A DNA stretch of 64,000 nucleotides, taken from positions 1 to 64,000 of the forward strand of contig NZ_AUMH01000006.1 in the NCBI RefSeq assembly GCF_000430585.1, read 5' to 3'. Below the pieces are notes generated by a model. That model was given only the letters and a program-made list of their open reading frames with translations. It was not told where the DNA came from and made no database searches. Of the stretch, positions 26,479-37,271 are shown piece after piece. Position 1 is the stretch's first letter. Each line of letters opens with the position of its first letter. The position numbers were made by a program, and so were the translations under genes. This DNA is from Alicyclobacillus herbarius DSM 13609. Its GTDB lineage: Bacteria > Bacillota > Bacilli > Alicyclobacillales > Alicyclobacillaceae.

Positions 26479-28013
26479 TACTCCCATTCAATCGTCGCCG
26501 GAGGCTTCGATGTGATATCGTAAACGACCCGGTTGATGCCGGGCACTTCGTTGACGATGCGCGTGGATACCCGCTCTAGAACCGGGTAGGGCACACGCGC
26601 CCAGTCCGCCGTCATGCCTTCTTCCGAAACCACCGCCCGCAGGGCAATGGCGTTCGAGTAGGTCCGCTCGTCGCCCATAACGCCGACGCTCTGGATGTTG
26701 GTCAAAACGGCAAAGTACTGCCAAATCTCCCGCTCCAGCCCGGCTTTGGCCACCTCTTCCCGGAAGATGGCGTCCGCCTCGCGCACCTTGCAAAGCTTGT
26801 CCTCCGTCACTTCGCCAAGGATGCGAATCGCCAGCCCGGGGCCTGGAAACGGCTGTCGCCAGACGAGCTCCGGAGGCAGGCCCAAGGCCTCGCCGAGCGC
26901 CCGCACCTCGTCCTTAAACAGCTCGCGCAGCGGCTCCACCACCTGGAACTGCATGTCTTCCGGCAAGCCGCCGACATTGTGGTGAGACTTAATCGTCTGT
27001 GCCGTCGCCGTCCCACTCTCAATGACGTCCGTGTACAGGGTTCCCTGCGCGAGGTACGCAAACGGGCCCAACTCCGCCGACGCCGACTCGAAAACGCGGA
27101 TGAACTCCTCACCGATAATCTTGCGCTTCTGCTCCGGATCGACCACACCACGAAGGCGGGTCAAAAACCGCTCCGCCGCGTCGATACGCACCACCTCGAC
27201 GCCGAGGCGGCCCTTGAGGGTATCCATCACCGCCTCGCTTTCTCCCTTGCGCAGGAGGCCGTGATCGACAAACACCGCGGTCAATTGCGATCCGATGGCG
27301 CGGTGCATCAGTGCGGCGGTCACGGACGAGTCGACGCCGCCCGACAGGGCGCAGAGTACCCGTTCCCGGCCCACCGTGGCGCGAATCTTGGCCACCGCCT
27401 CGTCAATCATCGAATCCATCGTCCAGTCGCCTCGGCAACCGCAGATGCGGAAGAGAAAGTTGGCGATGAGCGCCTGACCGTGTTCGCTGTGCCGGACCTC
27501 CGGATGATACTGAACGGCGTAGACGCGCCGGCCAGCATCGCTCATGGCCGCAATCGTCCCATCTGGGGTCACCGCATCCGCGGAAAACCCAGCCGGCACC
27601 TGGACGACCGCGTCGCTGTGACTCATCCACACCGTCTGCTCGGCGGGCTGGTCGGAAAACAACGGCTGCCTGTCGTTAATCACCTCAAGGCGCGCGCGTC
27701 CGTACTCGCGGACGTGCCCCCGTTCCACCCGGGCGCCAAACCGTTTGGCCAAAAGCTGCATGCCGTAGCAGATGCCGAGCACCGGCACCCCTAGCTCAAA
27801 GATGCCTGCATCCACGTCGGGCGCTCCCGGTTGAAAGACGCTGTTGGGTCCGCCACTGAAGACGATACCCTTGAGGTTTCGTTTCCGGAGTTCATCTGTC
27901 GGCGTGTTATACGGCAATAACTCGGAGTAGACGTGCTGCTCGCGAATCCGCCGGGCAATCAATTGGTTGTACTGGCTTCCAAAATCGAGCACAACCACCG
28001 TTTCGTGCTGCAA
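26478..28013 (-). CDS. guaA: GMP synthase (glutamine-hydrolysing)
   Basis: Amidates XMP to GMP. The N-terminal class I glutaminase has [14 protein letters not shown] and [10 protein letters not shown] (nucleophile cysteine about residue 80); the synthetase domain has the P-loop [14 protein letters not shown] (about 222) and ends with a GMPS dimerisation domain ([12 protein letters not shown]). The start is uncertain: a TTG at 28013, 10 nt after AAGGGG, or a GTG at 28022. About 511 residues, normal length. A guanine riboswitch and terminator precede it. Confidence 0.95.
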   Translation of the reverse strand: MQHETVVVLDFGSQYNQLIARRIREQHVYSELLPYNTPTDELRKRNLKGIVFSGGPNSVFQPGAPDVDAGIFELGVPVLGICYGMQLLAKRFGARVERGHVREYGRARLEVINDRQPLFSDQPAEQTVWMSHSDAVVQVPAGFSADAVTPDGTIAAMSDAGRRVYAVQYHPEVRHSEHGQALIANFLFRICGCRGDWTMDSMIDEAVAKIRATVGRERVLCALSGGVDSSVTAALMHRAIGSQLTAVFVDHGLLRKGESEAVMDTLKGRLGVEVVRIDAAERFLTRLRGVVDPEQKRKIIGEEFIRVFESASAELGPFAYLAQGTLYTDVIESGTATAQTIKSHHNVGGLPEDMQFQVVEPLRELFKDEVRALGEALGLPPELVWRQPFPGPGLAIRILGEVTEDKLCKVREADAIFREEVAKAGLEREIWQYFAVLTNIQSVGVMGDERTYSNAIALRAVVSEEGMTADWARVPYPVLERVSTRIVNEVPGINRVVYDITSKPPATIEWE

Positions 28014-28096
28014 GCCCCCCACACCCCTTTGTCCACCTGGTATTCTTCAGCAAACTCGACGGTTTCAACCAAGGCCGCGGTTTGGACAAAAGAAAA

Positions 28097-28154
28097 CCCC
28101 GTCCCCTCACGAATCGCGCACGGCCACACGGTCGGCCTGGTGAGGCTGACGGGG
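28097..28154 (-). terminator. Terminator in the guaA leader (riboswitch platform)
   Basis: On the minus strand a long hairpin with arms CCCCGTC...GACGGGG, extended by CCTCAC/GTGAGG, is followed by TTTTCTTTT. It lies between the guanine aptamer and guaA, as expected for a riboswitch that turns the operon off. Confidence 0.85.
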
Positions 28155-28219
28155 AAAACAAGCCAAACGGGTGCGCCAAACAAGACGGCGCATCCGTTCC
28201 AGCATGTCTACACATCGGC

Positions 28220-28285
28220 CTCGTAGTCGGACGATTTCCGGTCGTCCGGTAGAAACTGCCGAGCCGATTCCCGGCATTATACGAG
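28220..28285 (-). promoter_or_regulatory. Guanine riboswitch aptamer of guaA-pbuG
   Basis: On the minus strand it reads CTCGTATAAT at the 5' side, CAGTTTCTACCGG in the middle and GTCCGACTACGAG at the 3' side, matching the purine aptamer. The C in GACTA indicates guanine. The terminator 65 bp downstream supports ligand-induced termination before guaA. Confidence 0.93.
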
Positions 28286-28554
28286 ACAAACGATACGAGA
28301 GAACACGACAAACTCCGACACAATTCTACTCATGGAATCAAACCAGGTCAATAATAGTAGGAGATATGGATATTCTCTTTTTCCAGAGCAAGTCCTGGCT
28401 CAAGGTACATCCACATGGATTTCCGATACCTTACCAGTTGCTTTGGATAGACACTGCGGTGCAATAGTCGGTGGGCAGAAGAGAATCATGATGGATAACA
28501 TGACGCCAGCCAGAGCCGGGAGCGCTTTTTCACCTTATAGTCTTGGCGTCAATC
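28286..28554. other. Intergenic region between the guaA leader and tgpA end
   Basis: About 270 bp upstream of the guanine riboswitch. It should hold the guaA promoter, but I could not pick out a convincing -35/-10 pair or a gene. Confidence 0.3.
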
Positions 28555-30849
28555 TCAGCGTTTCTTTCGCCGAGCCAAACGAAGTCGCGCCCATAATGAA
28601 GCAGTTCTTGTTACCCATCCCCCTCTCTGTCGGACTATAGCCCCCAACCAATCCTTCCATACGGCGCGCGCTCTGGACAACTCTTGCTGGGTTGGCGTGA
28701 TGCCCCCGTACCAGTAGGACTCGGCAATCCGGAGCAAGCGCACGCCGTCTTCGTGCGCAACAGGATACCGCTCGAGCTCCACAGCAAGGTCGCGGAGTGT
28801 CCGTTGGCGGTAGAGGAAACTTGTGTCGTTATCCCTGATGCCCGAGGCCCCGGATGCGTCCAAAGCACGCACCAGTCTCAGCATCGCTGGAGTGAACCCG
28901 GCCAGCGGCGCCGCCTTCGGCCAGCGCCAGAGCCACCAGGCCAGGCGCAGGCGCCGATAGAACAAAACAGCGAGGCACACGAGAAGGACACCGAGCGCCA
29001 TGAGCACCTGGTTCGCCCAGCCCGGCCAGTAAAAGGTCCAGACGCGGCCGGCCCCTCCGCTCTTGGCGTCCGAGTCGGCAGTAGTAGACGGCTTTGTCTG
29101 CGGCTTGCTCTCCGGAGCGGGCTGTTTCGGTGCCCTCTCGCTCCCGATCGCTGGCTGAGTGGCCTTCGGGGGCGCAAACGGCATGACAAACCCTGGGGTG
29201 GGATCAAACGGAACCCAGCCGGCGCGGGGAAAGTACACCTCAACCCAGGAGTGGGCATCCGAATTGCGAACGATGTAGCGAGAGCCCGGACCCGAATAGT
29301 TCGGGTCCGTATCCCCCACGGCGAAACCGGTGACAAACCGCGTCGGAATGCCAACCGTACGCAGCATCACGGCCAAGGCGGAGGCAAAGTTGTCACAGTA
29401 CCCCCGCTTCGAGTCGAACAGAAACTGATCGACATAATCGTGATTGGGCCCAGGCACCGGAACGTCCGCAATCTGGTACGTATAATTGTTCTGCAAATAA
29501 TCGATTAACCGCTCGACGATGTCGTACTCATTCTTATCCTTGCGAACCACCATCTCGGTTAACTTCTGCACGCGCGGCGGCAACGGGCTGGGGAGTTGCA
29601 AACCGTTCGTTCGCACGTCCTCAGGCCATAGCTGTACCCGCGCGCCCAGGTCGCTCGGCAAAGGCGGCAGCTTCGCCAGGATGCTGGACGGATCGACCAA
29701 CTCCTGGCTGGTCACCGTATACGTCTTGCCCGGTTCATCCCAGGGTCCGACCACCGTCCCGGTTTCCGGGTTGGCCGCTGCGAACGCCGCTTCCTCCCGC
29801 TGACTCGGTCCGGTGACACGGACCAATTGATACGCCCCGAAGACCACGGCCGCATGCAACGACTTACTGAGGATATGCACAGCTTGTTTGACCGTCCGCG
29901 TCGGCAGGGACGCGGAGAAAGAGGCGTTCTGCAACCGTGGCACCGTACCATCCGACTCGAGCGGTTGGTGGGTCGAGACGCCCGGTATCCAGCCCTTGCC
30001 CGTGTAGTCGTACAGCACCTGGCCGCGCAGATAAGCCGGATAGGGCGTGACAACGGAGAGCACGGGGGCGTTGTTCATGCTGAACGATCCGCCCAAATGC
30101 GAGCTGTCGGTCTGATAGCCGATGACCTTTTCTGTCGATCCGCCCCTAGTACCGGCCTGCTGCGCCTGAAACGGGTTGGCCCAGACGGCGCCCGGTTTGG
30201 GAATCACCCAGGCAAACGTCGTCAAGAGCCCCGTTACGAGGGCCAGCGGGGCCAATACCCGCAAGGGCGACCCGAGGATGGGCGCGCTCTGCTGCGCGCT
30301 CTGCAGCAAAGGCCGTAGCCCGCCCACCAAAAGCGCGATGAGGCAGATCCCTATCAGGGCGGCGTCCGGGTGAACTGTTGTGTTTCCGTCCATCACCGCG
30401 AGCACCGCGAGGCCGAGTACGTTATACAACCACCACAGGCGCGGGCGGTGAGCGGCATACGCGACGAGCCAGTACAAGACCGCCAGCACCCATAAAAACA
30501 GGTGAGTGACGAGCGGATCGGCCACAGGGAGGCCGGAGAGCAGGGCGTGCAGCTGTGCCGCATCGGCACGGAGTAGCCAGGCGATGCTGGCCAGCGGAGA
30601 AGCCACGGGACTGAAATAGTGCGTCATGTACCAGGTACTGGCGACGAGCGCGGCGACGAACCGGAGCCACTTCCAAGGCAAGCACTGGGGGATCACCAGC
30701 GCCGCCAAAATGGGGTAGAAGGTTGGTACCCCCTGCAGCAGGCGCAGGTCCTGCAGCGGTGGCAAAAACAGCCACAGCCAGACGCCAGCGGCCACGGCCA
30801 AAAGGACTTGCAGGGTAAACGAAAAAATCCGGTTAGAGGTGATTTGCAC
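28555..30849 (-). CDS. TgpA-type membrane transglutaminase-like protein
   Basis: A 764-residue protein with an N-terminal block of about seven membrane helices (DUF3488/TgpA_N), an extracytoplasmic transglutaminase-like domain and a further helix before a C-terminal DUF4129 domain. The catalytic Cys, His and Asp are visible in RGYCDNFASALA, SDAHSWVEVYFP and PFDPTPGF (about residues 490-560). The start is a GTG at 30849 with GGAGGG 8 nt upstream, overlapping the DUF58 gene by 17 bp. It corresponds in position to B. subtilis yebA. The substrate is unknown; a protein-modifying or proteolytic role is inferred from the fold. Confidence 0.88.
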   Translation of the reverse strand: MQITSNRIFSFTLQVLLAVAAGVWLWLFLPPLQDLRLLQGVPTFYPILAALVIPQCLPWKWLRFVAALVASTWYMTHYFSPVASPLASIAWLLRADAAQLHALLSGLPVADPLVTHLFLWVLAVLYWLVAYAAHRPRLWWLYNVLGLAVLAVMDGNTTVHPDAALIGICLIALLVGGLRPLLQSAQQSAPILGSPLRVLAPLALVTGLLTTFAWVIPKPGAVWANPFQAQQAGTRGGSTEKVIGYQTDSSHLGGSFSMNNAPVLSVVTPYPAYLRGQVLYDYTGKGWIPGVSTHQPLESDGTVPRLQNASFSASLPTRTVKQAVHILSKSLHAAVVFGAYQLVRVTGPSQREEAAFAAANPETGTVVGPWDEPGKTYTVTSQELVDPSSILAKLPPLPSDLGARVQLWPEDVRTNGLQLPSPLPPRVQKLTEMVVRKDKNEYDIVERLIDYLQNNYTYQIADVPVPGPNHDYVDQFLFDSKRGYCDNFASALAVMLRTVGIPTRFVTGFAVGDTDPNYSGPGSRYIVRNSDAHSWVEVYFPRAGWVPFDPTPGFVMPFAPPKATQPAIGSERAPKQPAPESKPQTKPSTTADSDAKSGGAGRVWTFYWPGWANQVLMALGVLLVCLAVLFYRRLRLAWWLWRWPKAAPLAGFTPAMLRLVRALDASGASGIRDNDTSFLYRQRTLRDLAVELERYPVAHEDGVRLLRIAESYWYGGITPTQQELSRARAVWKDWLGAIVRQRGGWVTRTASLWARLRLARRKKR

Positions 30850-32074
30850 GAGCCAACCCTCCCCGGCCGAGATGCCTCAGCGTATCGGTTGAACCAAGCA
30901 GGTATACCCGCACGCTGGCCTGCTGGAGCAGCCGTAGGCCCTCCTGCTCCGCCACCGAGAGCACGGTTTTCGCCAGCGGGGCAAACCATTCCACAGTCAC
31001 CCGACCTTGCAGCACGCCAGCGGCGATGGCCGTTTCTCGGGCGAGCGCAGGGGAAATGACGACCAAGGTCGCTCCGCTGGGCGCCGCTTGTCCCACTCGA
31101 CGTAGGCTCTCGGCGAAAGGGGTGCTCCCTTCTGGTTTGGCGCGAGCCAAGCTCTCCAGACAGTTTCGATACTGGGCCTCATCCCCACTGCGCGCAAAGG
31201 CCACGAATTCCCGTCCGTGCATGACCCAAGCAAAGGCACGCCCAAGGTCGTAAGTGTGTTTGGCGAGAGAGGCGGCCACGTCCATGGCCAGTTCAAACTG
31301 TACGGTGCCGAGTTCGGATTCGTAGCTACCGCCTGAAACATCGACGATGAACAAGATATCTTCGCTGACGTGGCGTTCAAACTCTTTAGACTGTAGGTGA
31401 CCGCGGCGGGCGCTCGCGCGCCAGTGAATGCGGCTGAATCTATCGCCTGGCGTATAGTCACGAACGCCGAGGACGGTGGTCGAGTCCTCACTGCGCTGCC
31501 GCGTCGGTTCACGCAGGCCCAAGGTCTCCGGGCGCATTCCCGCCCACCCCTGCACCGGCAGGGGCTTGGGATAGACGAGCAGCTCGCAGGCTTCCGATGC
31601 TTGCCAGCGCCTGCGAACGAGACCAAACAGGTCGACCGTGGTGACGGTCGTGGGCCCCAGGGTATAACACCCGCGCGGCAGTCTGGCAATCTCGTACGTA
31701 AACGCAAACATAGAGCCCCAGAGTGGGACAAACCGGCGACGGGCACCAGACGCTCGGGCACGCAAGGCACTCGGCGTATGGTCTTCCACTTCAATCCAGA
31801 CGAACGGCCAGAGTCGGACATGCCGGCGCACGACGACTTCTACACGCAGGGACTGCCCGGCGGGGAGGCGGGTTGCGGACGGTTTGCGGGAGACCGTCAA
31901 ACCGTGCAGAGCCAACGCCCAACAACCCCATTCATACAGGCTCAGCGCCAGACAAAACGAAAACAGGAACCAGGGAAAAAACCCGCCCTGCACGCGGGCG
32001 AACACCAAGAGGCCGACCAATACAGCCACTGCGCCAGGGTAGACGACAACCTGGCGCCATCGGCGAAACCCCAT
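30833..32074 (-). CDS. DUF58-domain protein
   Basis: A 413-residue protein with two N-terminal hydrophobic segments followed by the DUF58 core, which includes VRDYTPGDRFSRIHWRASAR (about residues 205-224) and a VWA-like IVDVSGG. It sits between the MoxR ATPase and the transglutaminase gene, the classic MoxR-DUF58-TgpA triad (yeaC-yeaD-yebA in B. subtilis). The ATG at 32074 overlaps the moxR stop as TGATG. Probably a MoxR client or adaptor at the membrane; the exact role is unknown. Confidence 0.87.
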   Translation of the reverse strand: MGFRRWRQVVVYPGAVAVLVGLLVFARVQGGFFPWFLFSFCLALSLYEWGCWALALHGLTVSRKPSATRLPAGQSLRVEVVVRRHVRLWPFVWIEVEDHTPSALRARASGARRRFVPLWGSMFAFTYEIARLPRGCYTLGPTTVTTVDLFGLVRRRWQASEACELLVYPKPLPVQGWAGMRPETLGLREPTRQRSEDSTTVLGVRDYTPGDRFSRIHWRASARRGHLQSKEFERHVSEDILFIVDVSGGSYESELGTVQFELAMDVAASLAKHTYDLGRAFAWVMHGREFVAFARSGDEAQYRNCLESLARAKPEGSTPFAESLRRVGQAAPSGATLVVISPALARETAIAAGVLQGRVTVEWFAPLAKTVLSVAEQEGLRLLQQASVRVYLLGSTDTLRHLGRGGLARANHL

Positions 32075-33057
32075 CACCAGGCGGCCCCTTTCGGTATCGG
32101 TACCGGTACAGAGTCGACGCACTCTTGAATCACGTCTTGGGTGCTTACGCCGGCCAGCCGGGCATCGGCGTTTAAGAGCAAGCGGTGCTCCAGGACGTAG
32201 GGGGCCAGGTAACGGATGTCATCCGGGATGACAAACGACCTGCCAGACAAAAGTGCCAGGGCCTGCGAGGCTTTGAATAATGCCAGACTGGCGCGGGGGC
32301 TGGCGCCCAGGTACACGCTCGGATGAGTCCGGGTGGCCTGGACGATGCGCACCAGGTACTCGCGCAGAGCCGTTTCCACGTATACATCGGCTGCCTGACG
32401 CCGCCACTCCAGGACGTCTTCTGGTCCGGCAACCGCCGCCAGCTCGTCCACCGGGTGCGTCTTTTGCTGCCGATCCAGAATCGCCATTTCATCCTCCACA
32501 CTCGGATACCCCATGGCCAACTTCATTAGAAACCGGTCCAACTGGGCTTCCGGGAGCGGGAACGTGCCTTCAAAATCAATGGGGTTTTCGGTGGCCAATA
32601 CAAAAAACGGATGCGGCAGTTCATGTCGCTGCCCGTCGGCCGACACCGCCCGCTCCTCCATCGCCTCCAGGAGGGCGGATTGGGTCTTTGGAGAGGTCCG
32701 GTTAATTTCGTCCGCCAACACCACCTGGCCAAAAACGGGTCCGGGACGAAACTCAAACTCTTGCGTCTTTTGATTGTAAATGGAGGCACCCGTTACGTCC
32801 GAGGGCAGGAGATCGGGCGTGAATTGAATCCTGCGAAAGCTGCAGCCGAGTGTCCGTGCGACCGCTCGCACGAGCACCGTCTTCCCGACCCCGGGGACGT
32901 CCTCGAGCAAGCAGTGACCGCCAGCCAACAGGGAGACCAAGACCAGACGAATGACCTCTTCTTTTCCAACCATAACCTTCGTGATGTTTTCAAAGAGAGG
33001 CAAAAAGGCTGAATTCCACTCATGAATCACGGATGTCCGAGCGGGTGGTTTTGACAA
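32074..33057 (-). CDS. MoxR-family AAA+ ATPase
   Basis: Chaperone-like ATPase, 327 residues. Walker A is GGHCLLEDVPGVGKTVLVRA (about 46-65), Walker B is VLADEINRTSPKTQSAL (about 112), and the sensor segment FVLATENPIDFEGTFPLPEA follows (about 150). The start is a TTG at 33057 with GGAGGG 6 nt upstream; a GTG nine codons further in is an alternative. First gene of the three-gene MoxR/DUF58/TgpA operon. Confidence 0.92.
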   Translation of the reverse strand: MSKPPARTSVIHEWNSAFLPLFENITKVMVGKEEVIRLVLVSLLAGGHCLLEDVPGVGKTVLVRAVARTLGCSFRRIQFTPDLLPSDVTGASIYNQKTQEFEFRPGPVFGQVVLADEINRTSPKTQSALLEAMEERAVSADGQRHELPHPFFVLATENPIDFEGTFPLPEAQLDRFLMKLAMGYPSVEDEMAILDRQQKTHPVDELAAVAGPEDVLEWRRQAADVYVETALREYLVRIVQATRTHPSVYLGASPRASLALFKASQALALLSGRSFVIPDDIRYLAPYVLEHRLLLNADARLAGVSTQDVIQECVDSVPVPIPKGAAW

Positions 33058-33182
33058 GGGCGTCCCTCCATCCCCCAGTTTCCAAGTATCAGGATACTAC
33101 ATGGGGACCTTCATGGACAGGGGGCGCGTCCAAGAGATGGCTGGGGAATCGCGAACACGCGTCCCCCAGCGTCATCACAGAT

Positions 33183-34538
33183 CTATGGATGGACGTAGTT
33201 GAGAGGATTGGTCGGAACCGGCAACCCATTACTGCCGGTCAGATTCGTGGACACCTCAAAGTGCAGGTGCGGGCCGGTGGATTCGCCCTCGTTGCCGATG
33301 CTGGCAATTTGCTGGCCAGCGTGCACGGTCTGTCCCGGCGACACAAGAATGGACGACCCCGCCATGTGACCGTAGATCTCATACAGTCCCTTCGCCGATT
33401 CGATAACCACCCAGTTGCCGTAGCCGCTCGCCGGTCCAGCGTAAACGACAGTGCCGCTGGTGGCCGCCACAATGGGGGCCCCGTACGCGCCGGGGATGTC
33501 AATTCCCGGATGAAAATCCGGTTTGCCGTTTAAGATGCGGTAGCCGTAGCTGGAGCTGATGCTGTGGCAGCTTGGCACCGGCCACACCCATCCGGATGCG
33601 CTCGGTGCAGACCCGGTGGACGGCGCGGACGCCCCAGCTGATGCGCCCGTTCCCGCGGACGATCCGCTCGACGCCGAGGGTCCGTTCGCTGCCGCAGCAG
33701 ACTTAGACGGCGCGGTGACTGGAGTCGACGAACGCGAGGCCGCTTCTTGACGTGCCCGCTGTTCCGCCTCGGCCCGTGCCTTCGCCTCAGCCTCCGCCTT
33801 TTGCTTTTGCTCTTGCTGCATCTTCTCAATGGCGGCGGTGATGGTCGCCAAAGCCGATTGCTCATCCGCGAGGTCCTTCTCCGCCGCGACGCGGGATGCG
33901 TGCACCTGCTCCAAAAGCTTTTGTTCCTGCGCTTGTTTGGCCTTTTGTTCCTGCTGTTTTTCCTGGAGGGCTTGATAGACTTTCTGCTGCGCGCGCTGTT
34001 GGGCCTGCAGGTCCTCCTGCTGGGCGTCCAGCTCTTCCTTTTGCTGCTGAATCTGCGCCATCATCTGTTGATTTTGCTCCGCGATGCCAGAGAGCAGCTG
34101 CAAGCGGGTAACAAGCTCTGAAAAGCTGGTCGACTGAAACAGTACCGTAAGGTAACTGGTATGATCGGTCTCGTACATCACCTGCACGCGTTCCTTGAGC
34201 TGCTGATACTGCTCCTCAAGTTCTGCCTTTGTCTTCGCAATCTTGGTTTGCAATTCTTGGATTTGCTCATTGCGTTGTGCGAGGTCCTGTTGGAGCGAGG
34301 CGATGCTATGATTCAAGGAGACTAATTGGTCTTGCAGGGAAGCCAGTTGTTCCTGTATCGCCTGTTCTTTGGAAGCCAATTTGGTGATTTTCTGTTTCGT
34401 CTCCTGTTGCTTCTGCGTCAATCCTGCCGCCTTCTGCTTGGCGGCAGACAGTTCGTCCGCCTGAGCCGCGGCCGACCCCAGTAGGGCCGTGGTCATGGCG
34501 GCGGCGGTCAACATCAATAGGCATTTGCTGCGCGCCAT
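33183..34538 (-). CDS. M23 peptidase with coiled coil (EnvC/CwlO-like)
   Basis: A secreted cell-wall hydrolase or activator. The N-terminus is a signal peptide with a likely cleavage near AAAQA-DE (about residue 28). A long Gln/Lys/Glu-rich coiled coil (about 30-260) is followed by a Ser/Ala/Pro-rich linker and a LytM/M23 domain. The zinc ligands of an active M23 enzyme are present: HPGID (about 342) and HLHFE (about 425), with the YGHM segment between them. Start ATG at 34538 with an AGGTGG 10 nt upstream. It follows groEL in the same direction but behind a terminator. Confidence 0.9.
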   Translation of the reverse strand: MARSKCLLMLTAAAMTTALLGSAAAQADELSAAKQKAAGLTQKQQETKQKITKLASKEQAIQEQLASLQDQLVSLNHSIASLQQDLAQRNEQIQELQTKIAKTKAELEEQYQQLKERVQVMYETDHTSYLTVLFQSTSFSELVTRLQLLSGIAEQNQQMMAQIQQQKEELDAQQEDLQAQQRAQQKVYQALQEKQQEQKAKQAQEQKLLEQVHASRVAAEKDLADEQSALATITAAIEKMQQEQKQKAEAEAKARAEAEQRARQEAASRSSTPVTAPSKSAAAANGPSASSGSSAGTGASAGASAPSTGSAPSASGWVWPVPSCHSISSSYGYRILNGKPDFHPGIDIPGAYGAPIVAATSGTVVYAGPASGYGNWVVIESAKGLYEIYGHMAGSSILVSPGQTVHAGQQIASIGNEGESTGPHLHFEVSTNLTGSNGLPVPTNPLNYVHP

Positions 34539-34662
34539 TGCCGCGAATCCACCTCTCCAATCTCACGCTCTCACTTTCCAGCGCACTGGCTCTCAATCCA
34601 GTCGTCTGGTCGACGTACCTGACTTTAGTTCGACGTGGATAGGTGGATTCCTTCCCGTTTCG

Positions 34663-34709
34663 ACAAAAAACAACGCCCAAGCGAGGGTGAGCACCACCCA
34701 CACCTGGGC
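34663..34709 (-). terminator. Terminator after groEL
   Basis: On the minus strand arms GCCCA...TGGGC with inner GTG/CAC pairing (34675-34709) are followed by GTTGTTTTTT. It lies about 50 bp past the groEL stop. Confidence 0.7.
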
Positions 34710-34759
34710 GCTGGCGGGCAGACACAGCCGCCCGCCACAGTTCCCAAGGAGAACTTGAA

Positions 34760-36403
<1,644 letters not shown>

Positions 36404-36427
36404 CTATGTAGGTTTCAACCAACCGGC

Positions 36428-36712
36428 TTACTTCTGTACGACAGCCAGAATGTCGCTCTCACGCAGGATGAGCAGCTCTTCGTTGTCTACCTTGACCTCA
36501 GTGCCCGCGTACTTCGAGTAAATGACGCGATCGCCAACTTTGACTTCCAGCTCAACACGCTTTCCGTCCTCGACGCGGCCCGGGCCAACGGCGATGATTT
36601 CGCCTTCCTGCGGCTTCTCCTTAGCGGTGTCCGGCAGCACAATGCCGCTCGCGGTCTTTTCTTCCCGCTCCAGCGGGCGCACCACGACGCGATCTGCGAG
36701 TGGTTTAAGCAT
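36428..36712 (-). CDS. groES: Co-chaperonin GroES
   Basis: 10-kDa lid of the GroEL chamber, 94 residues. The N-terminal [12 protein letters not shown], the mobile loop [15 protein letters not shown] and the C-terminal [13 protein letters not shown] match GroES. Start ATG at 36712 with an AAGGAGGG ribosome site. First gene of the groESL operon. Confidence 0.98.
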   Translation of the reverse strand: MLKPLADRVVVRPLEREEKTASGIVLPDTAKEKPQEGEIIAVGPGRVEDGKRVELEVKVGDRVIYSKYAGTEVKVDNEELLILRESDILAVVQK

Positions 36713-36799
36713 GTGAAACCCTCCTTGAAAGTGTCATGAAGGATGCTGCGACCGGCTGAACGCCGCTGTGGACGTGGGCAGGCTGGCCGGCCACATTTA

Positions 36800-36826
36800 T
36801 TAGCACTCAAAGCATCCGAGTGCTAA
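36800..36826 (-). promoter_or_regulatory. CIRCE operator (HrcA-binding)
   Basis: Perfect inverted repeat TTAGCACTC-N9-GAGTGCTAA, the HrcA operator, 88 bp before groES and just downstream of the promoter. It marks heat-shock repression of groESL. Confidence 0.98.
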
Positions 36827-36837
36827 TGCCACTGACT

Positions 36838-36866
36838 ATATTAAAGGGTCTACGTGGGGAATGCAA
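36838..36866 (-). promoter_or_regulatory. Sigma-A promoter of groESL
   Basis: On the minus strand TTGCAT (36861-36866), a 17-bp spacer and TAATAT (36838-36843). CIRCE begins about 11 bp past the -10 box, the usual arrangement. Confidence 0.8.
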
Positions 36867-37064
36867 GCGGGGAAAATGAGCGTTTTGGACCGACCAGCGT
36901 ATTCAAGTATGTTTGACCGGAAACAGGGGGCCTGATCGCCAGTGGGGCCTGGCCGCCAGGACAACAGTTCACTGGACTGTTTTCCTGGATAGGCCGGCGA
37001 CAGCCCGGGGACCGTTTAGGCCGGCGAATAGTCCCAGAGTTCTGTCCCCATTCCGGACAACCTC

Positions 37065-37178
37065 TTAAAGCCAGCCAGCCGCTTTCAGCCCAAGATACAC
37101 CCCATAGCCGATGAACGTTAAGCCAATCATGACACGGAGCCAACCATCTTGTCCACCATACATTTCGGACCGTCCCAT
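37065..37178 (-). CDS. Small membrane protein of 37 residues, unknown
   Basis: The ORF starts at the ATG at 37178 and stops at TAA 37065. It begins MGRSEMYGGQDGWLRV, followed by one hydrophobic stretch, MIGLTFIGYGVYLGLKAAG, compatible with a single membrane helix. An AAGGA stands 12 nt before the start, somewhat far. The surrounding DNA has no other gene. I do not recognise the family; the clean amphipathic-then-hydrophobic layout argues that it is real, but length makes this tentative. Confidence 0.5.
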   Translation of the reverse strand: MGRSEMYGGQDGWLRVMIGLTFIGYGVYLGLKAAGWL

Positions 37179-37271
37179 CGCGTTTGCTTGTCCTTAGCAT
37201 ACGGAGGATACATTTCCCACGCGCAGGACAAGCGTCCCAACAGATTGGCCCATTGTGTTGATGGACCTGCA

